Positions 15,579 to 24,946 of a stretch of DNA of 64,000 nt are shown one piece after another. Position 1 is the stretch's first letter. Each line of letters begins with the position of its first letter. The position numbers were made by a program, and so were the translations under genes. This stretch comes from CAYXTW01 sp964452645 (GTDB lineage: Bacteria; Zixibacteria; MSB-5A5; GN15; PGXB01): assembly GCA_964452645.1 (NCBI GenBank), contig CAYVMO010000003.1:1-64000 (forward strand). The letters are read 5' to 3'. The notes under the pieces are model-generated. The model ran no database searches, was not told the origin of the DNA, and worked only from the letters and a program-made list of their open reading frames with translations.

Positions 15579-16040
15579 TCATGGAGACACGTGCAAACTG
15601 TCGTCCGTAATCACCCATGTGCGCGGTCCGCCCGAGGCGGGATTGGTGCTGCACTCACAGCCGCCGCCATTACTGCTTTGGCTGCTTTGATCGTTCGAAC
15701 AGCCGGTCGATTCCGCCCGGTATGGAGAAATATTAATATCTCTCGTCCGATATCCGGAAACCCCCTGACCCGGCGAATAAAAAACCTGCACATGGAGGCT
15801 GGCGCTGCCTTTGGTTTTATAAATGGCACTTTTATCCGGTCCGATAAACAGAAATGATTTATCCCCCATTAAAACATGAAGAAAGTACGCTGTTTTGTTC
15901 ATAACCGTCAGCGAGACGGTATCGTCACTTGATGAAATAGCCAGCGGGCATATTAAAACGATGAAAATTATCAGAAAATACCATCGACGGATAATAATTT
16001 TAAGCCCGGCGGTTAACTCAATATATTTTTTTTGCTTCAA
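15579..16040 (-). CDS. Small secreted protein with Cys-rich tail, unknown function
   Basis: A 153-residue protein. The start is most likely TTG at 16040, preceded closely by AAGGAGGG; an ATG nine codons upstream has no ribosome site. After a basic N-terminus there is a hydrophobic signal (FLIIFIVLICPLAISSS), then about 80 residues of beta-rich sequence (SLTVMNKTAYFLHVLMGDK, SAIYKTKGSASLHVQVF), and a Ser/Gly/Cys-rich tail with the motif GGGCECSTNP before a conserved-looking end (PRTWVITDDSLHV). No family was recognised. It leads a two-gene unit with the barrel-like protein, so it may be its periplasmic partner. A promoter lies just upstream. Confidence 0.7.
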   Translation of the reverse strand: MKQKKYIELTAGLKIIIRRWYFLIIFIVLICPLAISSSDDTVSLTVMNKTAYFLHVLMGDKSFLFIGPDKSAIYKTKGSASLHVQVFYSPGQGVSGYRTRDINISPYRAESTGCSNDQSSQSSNGGGCECSTNPASGGPRTWVITDDSLHVSP

Positions 16041-16113
16041 ATTCCCTCCTTCCTCAGCCGGGCGCATGGCTGTACGAATTTTTTCAGGTCATCATCATCG
16101 ATTTCCTAATATA

Positions 16114-16142
16114 AATATAGACAGAATCGTTTTTTTTTGCAA
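16114..16142 (-). promoter_or_regulatory. Sigma-70-like promoter of the small secreted protein gene
   Basis: On the minus strand TTGCAA (16142-16137), 17 bases, TATATT (16119-16114). Predicted transcription start near 16107. Confidence 0.5.
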
Positions 16143-16352
16143 GTCGGAATTTACGGAATTTTCCGTCTGTTTCGTCCTCGAAATTGACGATTGTTATTGC
16201 CAATTTTATACTTTAATATTATATTGGTACAGGATCATGGGGGAAAAAGGTGATATTAAAAAATAATGTCAAATGACCGGAGGATGTTTGGCTGATAGAT
16301 AATTACTTTACTTCGCCTTCCGGTCAGAAAAATCAAGAACGAGGGATTAGAC

Positions 16353-18584
16353 ATGTTGAAAAATCTACTCACGGTTTTAGGCTGTATTGTCTTTTTGCCG
16401 CTTATATCGACGGCTGCAAGTGCGGTCGATCAGGAACCGCCGGCCGTTAAAGTAACGTTGCTGGAAAATGACGAGAATATCATCAGACTCAGCTTCGAGA
16501 TCGAAGATTATAACAAAGAGGCGGTAGTAATCGAGGGAAAAGAGTATTATCGGATTTCAATTCCGGGCGAAGCCAATATTATGGAAGAAGGGATGCCGGA
16601 CCTTCCCAAGATAAGCCGGAGCCTGATAATTCCGGATAATGCCAAGATGCAGGTTCAAGTGACCAGTTGCCAATGTGACAGAATACAGTTGCCGATTGCG
16701 CCATCGCGGGGATATATTTCAAGGGATGTAAATCCCGATAAGATAGCGTATCAGTTTTCGGAGGAGTTTAATACGCGTGAATTTTTTCCGGGTAATACGG
16801 TTTCGATAAGCCGGCCGCATATCTTAAGGGATTTTCGCGGAATCAGCCTGAATATTTATCCTTTTATTTATTATCCGCAGACGCAAACTTTGAGAATTTA
16901 CTCTTATCTTCTGGTTGAAATAAAAAATATCGGCGTCGGTTCCGTGAGTGTGAAAGAAGCCTCGAACAATAATCCTATTCGATATATGAACGAAATTTAT
17001 GAAAATCATTTTTTGAATTATCAGCATAACCGATACACATCTCTTGACGATCACGGCCGGATGATCGTTATCAGCCATGCTGATTTTCTGGGTGATATTC
17101 AGCCCTATGTCGACTGGAAAAATCAAAAGGGTCTCCCGGCGGAGCTGTACGATGTCGCCGGTATCGGGACCACGGCAAATGAAATCAAGGACTTTATTCA
17201 GTCAGAATACGATAAAGATGATGGGTTAGTCTTCGTTCAATTCGTGGGCGACGCCGCCCAGATTCCGACCTTCACCATTGATCGGGATTTCTGTGACGGT
17301 CAGGGCGCATCCGACCCGTCATATGCACTTCTGGAAGGCGACGACAGCTATCCTGATATTTTTGTCGGACGGTTTTCAGCGGGAACCTCGGCGGAATTAC
17401 AAACACAGGTGGCGCGGACGATTAATTATGAACGCGATATTTCCAGCGGCGACTGGCTTCACAAAGGGACTGGTCTGGGTTCGGCATGGGGCGAGGGGTA
17501 CGGTTATCTCGGATTGCGCGACCGTGATGTGGTCGAGCTTTTGCGTGTAATGCTGCTGGAATATACATATACCGAGGTTGACCAACTTTATGAATGGGGT
17601 GATCCGCCGTTCGGTCAGATTCCGGTTCCGATACCTGATTACGTAAATGCCATAAATGAGGGGCGCGGGATAGTGAATGTCGAGGGTCATGGTGATTGTG
17701 AATGCACTTTTGTAATTCCGCCCGGTTCACCCCAACCTGGCGATGTGTTTACCATCGACAGCGTATATAATCTGGCCAATGAGAATATGCTGCCGTTTAT
17801 GTTTCTCGGGGCGCCGTATCAAGGAAACTTCCAAGTCGAGCCGACTTTTCCCGAAGCGTGGTTGCGAGCCACACGTGGGGAAAAGGGGACACCGATAGGT
17901 GCTATCGCGGTTTACGCCTCGTCGGTCGATCTCGATTATGCTTCACCCCAGGCGGCCGAGCATGAAATGGTCGAGTTACTCGTAAATGATGATTTCCATT
18001 CGATCGGTGGTCTGATGTACAACGGCGCCTGTTATGCCATTGATCTGTACGGCGCGCGCGGCGAAAAGACTTTTAAATCGTATAATATTTTCGGCGATGT
18101 GTCGCTAAACGTACGCACTGATACTCCATCGGCAATGACGGTTATACACGATGCGGAAATTATGAACGGCGCCATGTCTTTCGAAGTAATCGTCGAGGGG
18201 GTGCCGGGTGCTTTGTGTGCTCTCTCGCGCAATGCGGCATTGTACGGATACGGCTACACCGATGATATCGGTTTTACTGAGATAACTTTCAGCCAGCCGG
18301 TTGCCGGCACGACGCCTATGGACCTGGTGGTGACGGCTCATAATAAAATAACGTACACGGCGCAGATAAATATCGGTTCGTTTATATGCGGTGACGCCAA
18401 TAAAGATGGTACAGTCAACATTTTCGATATTACCTATCTGATCAGTTATTTATACATCGAAGGGCCGCCGCCCGATCCGATGCAGTCGGGCGATGTCAAC
18501 AATGACGGTGTGATTAATATTTTTGATGTAACGTATTTGATTACATATTTATACCTGGAAGGCCCGGAACCGGACTGTCCATAA
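16353..18584 (+). CDS. Gingipain-type (C25) protein with dockerin-like tail, catalytic Cys absent
   Basis: A 743-residue secreted protein with a signal peptide (cleavage near STAASA). Residues 35-225 match the pro-domain of C25 peptidases (RISIPGEANIMEEGMPDLP) and 235-590 the caspase-like catalytic domain (MIVISHADFLGDIQPYVDWK, VQFVGDAAQIPTF). The catalytic His is kept (His446 in VEGHGD), but where family members have Cys before xxGNF this protein has Pro488 (GAPYQGNF, codon CCG at 17814). It is probably inactive as a peptidase, or uses another residue. A linker domain (about 590-675) is followed by two dockerin-like repeats with the motif NIFDITYLISYLY. It may be a binding protein derived from a protease. 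Confidence 0.85.
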   Translation: MLKNLLTVLGCIVFLPLISTAASAVDQEPPAVKVTLLENDENIIRLSFEIEDYNKEAVVIEGKEYYRISIPGEANIMEEGMPDLPKISRSLIIPDNAKMQVQVTSCQCDRIQLPIAPSRGYISRDVNPDKIAYQFSEEFNTREFFPGNTVSISRPHILRDFRGISLNIYPFIYYPQTQTLRIYSYLLVEIKNIGVGSVSVKEASNNNPIRYMNEIYENHFLNYQHNRYTSLDDHGRMIVISHADFLGDIQPYVDWKNQKGLPAELYDVAGIGTTANEIKDFIQSEYDKDDGLVFVQFVGDAAQIPTFTIDRDFCDGQGASDPSYALLEGDDSYPDIFVGRFSAGTSAELQTQVARTINYERDISSGDWLHKGTGLGSAWGEGYGYLGLRDRDVVELLRVMLLEYTYTEVDQLYEWGDPPFGQIPVPIPDYVNAINEGRGIVNVEGHGDCECTFVIPPGSPQPGDVFTIDSVYNLANENMLPFMFLGAPYQGNFQVEPTFPEAWLRATRGEKGTPIGAIAVYASSVDLDYASPQAAEHEMVELLVNDDFHSIGGLMYNGACYAIDLYGARGEKTFKSYNIFGDVSLNVRTDTPSAMTVIHDAEIMNGAMSFEVIVEGVPGALCALSRNAALYGYGYTDDIGFTEITFSQPVAGTTPMDLVVTAHNKITYTAQINIGSFICGDANKDGTVNIFDITYLISYLYIEGPPPDPMQSGDVNNDGVINIFDVTYLITYLYLEGPEPDCP

Positions 18585-18701
18585 ATTGAAAAAGATGATA
18601 GATTAAAAAATGGTCCGGTAGTTATTCATAATATACAGGACTATATGGATATAGGAAGTCGAAAATGCGACCAAATCGACGTCGAAGGGTAGTTTTTTGG
18701 C

Positions 18702-18730
18702 TTGACAAAACGGGCTAAATTGGCTATATA
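18702..18730 (+). promoter_or_regulatory. Sigma-70 promoter of the beta-helix/FG-GAP gene
   Basis: TTGACA (18702-18707), 17 bases, TATATA (18725-18730). Transcription would start near 18737, 62 bases before the ATG at 18799, which has a strong AGGAGG site. Confidence 0.75.
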
Positions 18731-18798
18731 GTAGGGAATTAGGACGTTTAGCAACAAGGGCCGTCATCAATTCTATATTTACTTCGCAGGAGGTTCTG

Positions 18799-21700
18799 AT
18801 GCTTAGATTTAAGGCGATTTTATCAATAGCATTTTTGTATTTTCTTATCTTCCAATCCTTATGTTTCGCGACGATAATTAATGTTCCCACCGATTATTTA
18901 TTAATCCAGGGTGCTTTAGATAATGCCAATAACGGAGACACGATATTGGTCGATAACGGAACGTATCCTGAAAACCTTTACATAAATACCAAGGAATTAA
19001 TCATCGTCAGCCAATATGCGTTCAGCGGCGACACGGTCGATATCAGCGCCACCATTCTCGACGGCACTAATACCAGCCATGTAATCGACTTAAATAATTT
19101 TGCCGGGAAAATACAGGGTTTTAAAATCATAAACGGAAACGACCCCGCAGGGGGCGGTATCCTGATTGATGCATCGCCCGGGACAGCCGGTGATTCATCG
19201 ATTATTTGCGACAACATATTTATGAATAATGAAAATTGCGGAATCTTTGCCTGGGAATCAAGAGCACTGATTAGAAATAATACATTTACAGATAACTATA
19301 CCGATTATTGCGGCGCTGGGGTATATTGTTACTCCAATGATACGTCTACAATAATTGGAAATTCACTTTTCGGAAATACTGCAGAGATTGGCGGCGGTGC
19401 TATTAGCTGCCAGGATAATTGCAATTGTATAATCGAGAATAACCTGATAGTGAATAACACCGTTATTCAACAGCTCGGCGGAGGAATTCTGCTATATAAT
19501 TATGACTCCTCGACAGTTACGGGAAACATCCTCAGGGACAATACCGCCCCGGATTATGCAGGAGCTTTGTACTGCGGTTTGAATAGTTTTGCTGTAATCG
19601 AAAATAATACTATGATGAATAACTCGGCTAATGAAGCCGGGGGATTCGGTCTCGGAAGTTCCTCGAATGCCCTTTTTTCAAAGAACATCGTAGTTCAGAA
19701 TTCCGGCGGCGGCGTATATAACGTCGCCGGCGAAGGAGAGATTGTCTTATCCTGTAATGACGTTTGGAATAACAGCGATGGAGATCAATATTTTGACTGT
19801 ACGCCTGTCGATGATATTTCCTCTGATCCTCAATTTTGCAATTCGACTGATAATAATTTCGGATTAAATACCGAATCTCCGTGCGCCGCCGCGAATAATA
19901 GCTGCGGTGTCTTAATCGGAGCTAAAGATATCACCTGCATGGAATTCCCCTTGAGTTACATTCCCGATCTGGCCATGGGTTATGAGACGGGAAATGGCGT
20001 GTCCGTATTTATCGGGGATGGTGAGGGCGGCTTTGGCAGTGAACAGAATAACTATACGGTAATTTGTGCGGACATTACTGCCGGCCATTTTAATACTGAT
20101 GGTAATCTTGATCTGGCGGCCACCGATCTGTATGGTAACATCAAGATTTACTTCGGCGATGGCTCCGGCGGCATGGCGGCTCAGCCCAATCTCTCCCTTA
20201 TGGTCCCGGTCGGAATCGCCTCCGGGGATTTTGATGGCGATACTTATGTCGACTTGGCCGTCGGCGATGGGATGAATAATAAGGTTGTAATTTATAAAAA
20301 TAGCGGAAGCGGGACTTTTAGCAATGTCGGTTCGTATTCGGTCGGGGCGATGCCGACCGATATCCACACCGGTCTGTTCGATAATAATTCTTCTCTCGAT
20401 CTGGTTGTTGTTAATGAAAACGACGGTGATATTAGTGTATTATTAAACAACGGTACCGGTGGATTCAGCAATCGGACCGATTACCCCGTCGGCAGCGGAC
20501 CGAAACAAGTCGAGGTCGAAGATTTCAATGGCGACACCTATCTCGATATCGCCGTCACCAATAAGAACGATGACAATATCAGCGTTTATTTTGGTGATGG
20601 TCTGGGCGGTTTTTCAGGACACCAGCAATATCCGGTTGGTAATGAACCCTGGGGAATTGAATGTGGGTATTTTAGTCCCGATAATATACCGGATCTTGTC
20701 GTAACGAATCATGCCGATAACGATATATCTATATTAATAAACGACGGTACGGGCGATTTTTCCGACCGAACCGATTATGCTACCGGGCCCGGCGGCTCTC
20801 CGAACGATGTGGCGGTTGGCCAGCTTAACGACGACGGATTTTATGATCTGGTCGTCTGCCATCGCCTCAGTAACAGCATGGACATAATGTTGAACAATGG
20901 CTCCAACCAATTCCCGACCACGTCGCAGATTTCCTGCAATAATTTTCCATCCGTAGTTTTACTCGACAATTTTAACAATGATTTTTATGTTACGCCACCG
21001 ACATCATATACCGTTACTAATCTTGATGACGATGGCGACGGCTCTCTTCGCTGGGCTATAACCGAAGCCAATAATCATGCCGGCCAGGATACGATTCTAT
21101 TTGATATATCCGGAACCATACAACCATTATCTCAATTGCCGGCCCTTACTGATCCCGATGGTACCATTATATGGGGTTCATCGGCCCCAGAAAAGGCAGG
21201 TTCCATATCACTTGATTGTTCTATAAGCAATGGGGGATTGGCCATAAGTGCACCCGGGAAAAATAATATAATTGAGGGTTTAACACTGATGAATAGCAAT
21301 TTGACGGCGATCGATATAAACTCATCAGATAGTAATATTATAATAAATAATCATCTACATGATTTGAATTATGAGGGGATATTAGTGACAAGCGCGAATT
21401 ATAATAGAATAGGTGGCTATGAAGTCAATGAAGGAAATATCATTGAGAACGCCGTAATGTATGGCATTTATTTGCTAGGTTATAGTGATTCGAATTTTAT
21501 AATAGGAAACCAGATTTCGAATATTATGCTACATACCGACGCTTATGGTTCGGGAATATTTATTAAATTCGGCAATTTTAATACTATTGATTCGAACATA
21601 ATTAATTCCAATGCGAGAGATGGGATCGATATTGGAGAAGTCGCCCAGTTTAACACTATTTCGCGAAATTTGATTTATAATAATACTAGGATAGGTATTG

Positions 21701-22653
21701 ATTTAGGAGATGACAGTGTTACTTTAAATGATGTTGATGATGCCGATACGGGCCCGAACGATTTGCTAAATTATCCGGTACTTGATTCAATTCATATCAA
21801 TGACGATGAATCGTATGGGATTTTCGGTACTGCCGCGGTTTTGGGCCGGGTTGAATATTTCGTCGCGGAATACAAAATCGATTCTACCCGGCCGCAGGAT
21901 CCCAGCGGGCACGGCGAGGCCTATGAGTATATCGGTTATACCCAATGCGACGGCTCCGGCAAGTTCGCCGATACTATTCCGCAATCGTATCAATTCACCA
22001 TTATTACCATGACCGCGACCGATACTCTGGGTAATACCTCCGAGTTCAGCCAGAATTCGTTTTTGGTTCCCGGCCCATTGATAATTCTGGGGTATACGCT
22101 TGGCGGCCCCAAAGTCGCATGTCCTTCGGCTATCGACCTTCGAGTGATTGATCCCGATGGTAATAGGATTGGATATGATGTCAGCGGGACATTTTTTGAT
22201 GAAATTCCTGATGCAGGATATTTCGAAACGGCCGGATGTGATGATTCTGTTTATATTACTAATCCGCTTATTGGAACCTATAACGTTGAAGTCGTGGCCG
22301 AAACGGGGGCGTTTTCGCGCACAACCTATGCGGTCGGCATTCGTATCGACGGCTCCGATGAAACGATGCTGGTCGTTAACAGGGATCTACCTCCCGCCGA
22401 TTCCACCGATAGTTATAATTACGAAGTTGAAGCCGAATGGCACTATACGAACGGCGATGCTAACCGGGATTCGACCATTAACATTTTTGATATTACTTTT
22501 ATAATTTCCTATTTATACCTGGAAGGTGAATCGCCCTGGCCGGTGAACGCCGCCGACGCCAACTGCGATCTGGTTATCAATATTTTTGATATTACTTACT
22601 TAATCAATTATTTATATCGTGAAGGTGACGAGCCGTGTTACACCGGTGAATAG
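18799..22653 (+). CDS. Secreted beta-helix / FG-GAP protein with dockerin-like tail
   Basis: A 1,284-residue exported protein; AGGAGG precedes the ATG. After the signal peptide (ending near LCFA), residues 25-380 are a right-handed parallel beta-helix with the usual NNTFTDN and IIGNSLFGN turns. Residues 390-735 contain about six FG-GAP/VCBS units (NTDGNLDLAATDLYG, DFDGDTYVDLAVGDG). A second beta-helix begins with the CSLREA-like start YTVTNLDDDGDGSLRWAI and continues with Asn-rich rungs. Beta-sandwich sequence and a two-unit dockerin-like tail (NIFDITFIISYLYLEGE, NIFDITYLINYLY) end the protein. Beta-helix and FG-GAP modules both bind polysaccharides or other surfaces, so an adhesin or glycan-binding role is likely but unproven. 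Confidence 0.85.
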   Translation: MLRFKAILSIAFLYFLIFQSLCFATIINVPTDYLLIQGALDNANNGDTILVDNGTYPENLYINTKELIIVSQYAFSGDTVDISATILDGTNTSHVIDLNNFAGKIQGFKIINGNDPAGGGILIDASPGTAGDSSIICDNIFMNNENCGIFAWESRALIRNNTFTDNYTDYCGAGVYCYSNDTSTIIGNSLFGNTAEIGGGAISCQDNCNCIIENNLIVNNTVIQQLGGGILLYNYDSSTVTGNILRDNTAPDYAGALYCGLNSFAVIENNTMMNNSANEAGGFGLGSSSNALFSKNIVVQNSGGGVYNVAGEGEIVLSCNDVWNNSDGDQYFDCTPVDDISSDPQFCNSTDNNFGLNTESPCAAANNSCGVLIGAKDITCMEFPLSYIPDLAMGYETGNGVSVFIGDGEGGFGSEQNNYTVICADITAGHFNTDGNLDLAATDLYGNIKIYFGDGSGGMAAQPNLSLMVPVGIASGDFDGDTYVDLAVGDGMNNKVVIYKNSGSGTFSNVGSYSVGAMPTDIHTGLFDNNSSLDLVVVNENDGDISVLLNNGTGGFSNRTDYPVGSGPKQVEVEDFNGDTYLDIAVTNKNDDNISVYFGDGLGGFSGHQQYPVGNEPWGIECGYFSPDNIPDLVVTNHADNDISILINDGTGDFSDRTDYATGPGGSPNDVAVGQLNDDGFYDLVVCHRLSNSMDIMLNNGSNQFPTTSQISCNNFPSVVLLDNFNNDFYVTPPTSYTVTNLDDDGDGSLRWAITEANNHAGQDTILFDISGTIQPLSQLPALTDPDGTIIWGSSAPEKAGSISLDCSISNGGLAISAPGKNNIIEGLTLMNSNLTAIDINSSDSNIIINNHLHDLNYEGILVTSANYNRIGGYEVNEGNIIENAVMYGIYLLGYSDSNFIIGNQISNIMLHTDAYGSGIFIKFGNFNTIDSNIINSNARDGIDIGEVAQFNTISRNLIYNNTRIGIDLGDDSVTLNDVDDADTGPNDLLNYPVLDSIHINDDESYGIFGTAAVLGRVEYFVAEYKIDSTRPQDPSGHGEAYEYIGYTQCDGSGKFADTIPQSYQFTIITMTATDTLGNTSEFSQNSFLVPGPLIILGYTLGGPKVACPSAIDLRVIDPDGNRIGYDVSGTFFDEIPDAGYFETAGCDDSVYITNPLIGTYNVEVVAETGAFSRTTYAVGIRIDGSDETMLVVNRDLPPADSTDSYNYEVEAEWHYTNGDANRDSTINIFDITFIISYLYLEGESPWPVNAADANCDLVINIFDITYLINYLYREGDEPCYTGE

Positions 22654-22678
22654 TTGGTGGAAATCATAAAATAAAAAA

Positions 22679-22702
22679 GGCTGCCGAGTTTCTTCGGCAG
22701 CC
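22679..22702. terminator. Bidirectional intrinsic terminator
   Basis: A nine-base stem (22679-22687 with 22694-22702, ggctgccga/tcggcagcc) with a six-base loop, followed by ctttttatt on the plus strand and preceded by ataaaaaa, which reads as a T-run on the minus strand. It lies between two convergent genes and can end both transcripts. Confidence 0.9.
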
Positions 22703-22723
22703 CTTTTTATTGTTATATGATGA

Positions 22724-23437
22724 TTATTTCAACAACTGCATTTTCTTTGATAATATTAAATCGCCCGCCTGAAGGCGATAAAAATAAATGCCGCTGGCGA
22801 CAGGATTGCCGTCATGATCGGTGCCGTCCCAGATAACCTTTTGAGGACCGGACTTTTTCGCGCCTTCATCGATAGTTTTTATATTTCTCCCGAGAATATC
22901 ATAAATATCGAGCGTAACCATACTTGCTCGCGGAAGGTAATACTCGATAGTCGTCGATGGATTAAAAGGATTGGGGAAATTCTGCTCGAGTCTGACATCA
23001 CCGGGAAGTCCGGGGGAATCATTATCATCACCGGCACCGGTTGGCTCAATGATGGTGAAGTACCAGGGATGGCTCCAATCTCCCCAATAATAATCACCGG
23101 CATTATAGAATCGGGAGCATATGCGCCAGTAGTAGGTTCCGAATCCGGGCAAAAGGCCGCTATAAATCCAGTAAAAGGATTTAGATGTTTTATAGTCAAC
23201 CTCGGGAGTCGTGAAACTGGAGTTGTTATCAACCTGGATATTATACAAATTGGCACCGCCGACGTTATTCCAGTCAAAATAAATGGGGAAGGAATCTATA
23301 ATTGCCCCTTTGGGTAGACTCAAAAGCAGCCCTTCCATCGCGCCCTCGTTCTCACCCCGCGTAAGCCCAAAGCCCAGGCACAAAATAATCAGCAAGAGGA
23401 TTTCCGGGCGCAGTGTAATGAATCGATAATTTCTCAT
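22724..23437 (-). CDS. Secreted protein with FlgD-like Por sorting tail
   Basis: A 237-residue exported protein. A short hydrophobic signal (ILLLIILCLGFGLTRG) is followed by one immunoglobulin or FN3-like beta domain (about 45-135; FDWNNVGGANLYNIQVDN, YYWRICSRFY). An acidic linker leads to a C-terminal FlgD-like domain (150-237) that starts LEQNFPNPFNPSTTIEYYLP and ends SGIYFYRLQAGDLILSKKM, the form used as a Por/type IX secretion signal in Bacteroidota and relatives. It is probably carried across the outer membrane. No enzymatic domain is present. It is the only gene of its unit and converges on the beta-helix gene. Confidence 0.8.
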   Translation of the reverse strand: MRNYRFITLRPEILLLIILCLGFGLTRGENEGAMEGLLLSLPKGAIIDSFPIYFDWNNVGGANLYNIQVDNNSSFTTPEVDYKTSKSFYWIYSGLLPGFGTYYWRICSRFYNAGDYYWGDWSHPWYFTIIEPTGAGDDNDSPGLPGDVRLEQNFPNPFNPSTTIEYYLPRASMVTLDIYDILGRNIKTIDEGAKKSGPQKVIWDGTDHDGNPVASGIYFYRLQAGDLILSKKMQLLK

Positions 23438-23740
23438 AGCTACTTTAATTAACGTTTCCCCAAAAATATTGTTGTAGGAAAATCATTTATCTTATGATTA
23501 ATCCTCAATAATAATATACGATAAATTTACCGACAAACAAATGAATTCTATTGACGAGACTTTACAGGTTTTGGCTATCTTATTGATATATAATGGGATA
23601 GCTCCGCCTAAAGGGAAAAGCAGACTGTTATTTCCGGGTTGAGCGATAATTTAAATCGATTTATTTTTATTGAAGTCAAAGCCTAATTGCCTCATATTAG
23701 GTTAAATAATAATAACTTAAAATTAAAGGATAAGTGAACG
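23438..23740. other. Divergent intergenic region
   Basis: About 300 bases between the Por-tailed gene (minus) and the Nudix gene (plus). It holds the minus-strand promoter at 23508-23536 and a small inverted repeat cctaat/attagg (23682-23687 with 23696-23701) close to the Nudix start. No RNA gene or reading frame is seen. Confidence 0.5.
23508..23536 (-). promoter_or_regulatory. Sigma-70-like promoter of the Por-tailed gene
   Basis: On the minus strand TTGTCG (23536-23531), 17 bases, TATTAT (23513-23508). Predicted transcription start near 23501. Confidence 0.5.
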
Positions 23741-24160
23741 ATGGCCTGCCCTCAATTGGCGGTTGATATCATTATTGAATATCCCAACGGCGATATTATT
23801 CTGATAAAAAGGAAATACGAGCCCTTTAAAGGGTGCTGGGCGATCCCCGGAGGAGCGGTCGAAATAGGCGAGACGGTGGAGGAAGCCGCCAGAAGAGAAG
23901 CCAAAGAAGAAACCGGTCTGGATGTGAAATTAATCGGAATCGGCGGCGTCTATTCCGATCCTGATCGGGATCCGCGAGGACACGTCGTTTCCATAGTCTA
24001 TCGGGCCGAACCGGTGGGAGGACATTTAAAAGCCGACACCGATGCGGCTGAAGTAATCCGTACAAATAATATTGATAATTTACGGTTGGCGTTTGACCAT
24101 CGAAAGATATTACTTGATTTAAAACGGGAATGTAATCAAGATGAGCAAACTGAAACTTAG
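23741..24160 (+). CDS. Nudix hydrolase
   Basis: A 139-residue cytoplasmic enzyme that hydrolyses a nucleoside diphosphate linked to another group. The Nudix box is complete: Gly38, Glu44, Arg52-Glu53, Glu56-Glu57 and Gly59 in the order GX5EX7REUXEEXGU. The first residues (PQLAVDIIIEYPNGDIILIKR) and the length are typical of MutT or ADP-ribose pyrophosphatase-like members; the substrate cannot be named. An AAGGATAA site lies 8 to 10 bases before the ATG. It begins a run of plus-strand housekeeping genes, with an 82-base gap to the next. Confidence 0.92.
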   Translation: MACPQLAVDIIIEYPNGDIILIKRKYEPFKGCWAIPGGAVEIGETVEEAARREAKEETGLDVKLIGIGGVYSDPDRDPRGHVVSIVYRAEPVGGHLKADTDAAEVIRTNNIDNLRLAFDHRKILLDLKRECNQDEQTET

Positions 24161-24242
24161 GCGTCTGCAAAAACGTTTATCATCTTAAAGCCGTCAGTAG
24201 AAATTGAATTGACAACGTGTGTCGGGTGTTTGAATATTATTT

Positions 24243-24566
24243 ATGAGAAACCTGGTAAAAATCATTTCATTGATTAAACTGGAAATGGTGCTATGGGTCG
24301 GTGCCATTGGATTTCTATTACTGATAAATCCATATAATCAGGAGCATTATAGCTTGTGTCTGTTTAATAATCTCGGTATCGGCTTTTGCCCCGGGTGTGG
24401 GCTGGGTCGCTCGATATCGATGATTTTCCGCGGCGATTTGTCCGGATCATTGCAGATGCACCCCCTGGGTATTCCGGCCCTGGCCGTGATATTATTGCGA
24501 ATAACAAAATTAGCAGGAGATTTAAAGAATAATCTATACATGAAAATCGGAGGTTGGAATGGCTGA
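24243..24566 (+). CDS. DUF2752 membrane protein
   Basis: A 107-residue membrane protein with two or three hydrophobic segments (MVLWVGAIGFLLLI, IPALAVILLRI). The centre carries the DUF2752 signature GFCPGCGLGRSISMIFRGDL, a Cys-Pro-Gly-Cys-Gly motif followed by a run ending in HPLG. The function of the family is unknown; it often sits next to TM2 or membrane-biogenesis genes, as here. Its last eight bases overlap the start of the TM2-domain gene, so the two are translationally coupled. Confidence 0.85.
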   Translation: MRNLVKIISLIKLEMVLWVGAIGFLLLINPYNQEHYSLCLFNNLGIGFCPGCGLGRSISMIFRGDLSGSLQMHPLGIPALAVILLRITKLAGDLKNNLYMKIGGWNG

Positions 24567-24912
24567 TGTTTTTCAACTGCTGCCCGAGATTCAGGGTGAC
24601 GAGCTGCTGTACATTCAGGGTCTGTTAAAAGATTCCGACGAGGAAACGGCCCGACGATTTGCCGAGGTCTATCGCGTCCGAAGAAAAGACCCTCAGACCG
24701 TTTTGCTTTTGAGTTTGCTGGGATTTCTGGGAATCGCGGGAATTCAACGCTTTTTTATCGATCAAATCGGTATGGGGCTTTTGTACCTTTTGACGGGCGG
24801 AATCTGTCTTGTGGGGACTATTATTGATATCGTTTCGTATCGAAGTCTGGCCTTCGAGTATAATCAAAGACAGGCGCAGGAAGTGATGATGATGCAAAAG
24901 GGCCGGAGTTGA
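24559..24912 (+). CDS. TM2-domain protein
   Basis: A 117-residue protein. Residues 1-50 are soluble and helical; residues 52-100 form a TM2 domain, two transmembrane helices joined by a short polar turn (LLSLLGFLGIAGIQRFF, GLLYLLTGGICLVGTIID). A short cytoplasmic tail rich in Gln and Met ends the protein. TM2 proteins have no defined bacterial function. The gene overlaps the DUF2752 gene and has its own GGAGG site inside it. Confidence 0.85.
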   Translation: MADVFQLLPEIQGDELLYIQGLLKDSDEETARRFAEVYRVRRKDPQTVLLLSLLGFLGIAGIQRFFIDQIGMGLLYLLTGGICLVGTIIDIVSYRSLAFEYNQRQAQEVMMMQKGRS

Positions 24913-24946
24913 TTGGATTTATCGACCGATTTTGCTAATAAATATC

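Noticed and set aside
16353..22653. Asn- and Asp-rich repeats as signs of a CRISPR or phase-variable DNA repeat
   Set aside because: The repeats are protein-level beta-helix and FG-GAP turns with diverged DNA; there are no regular spacers.
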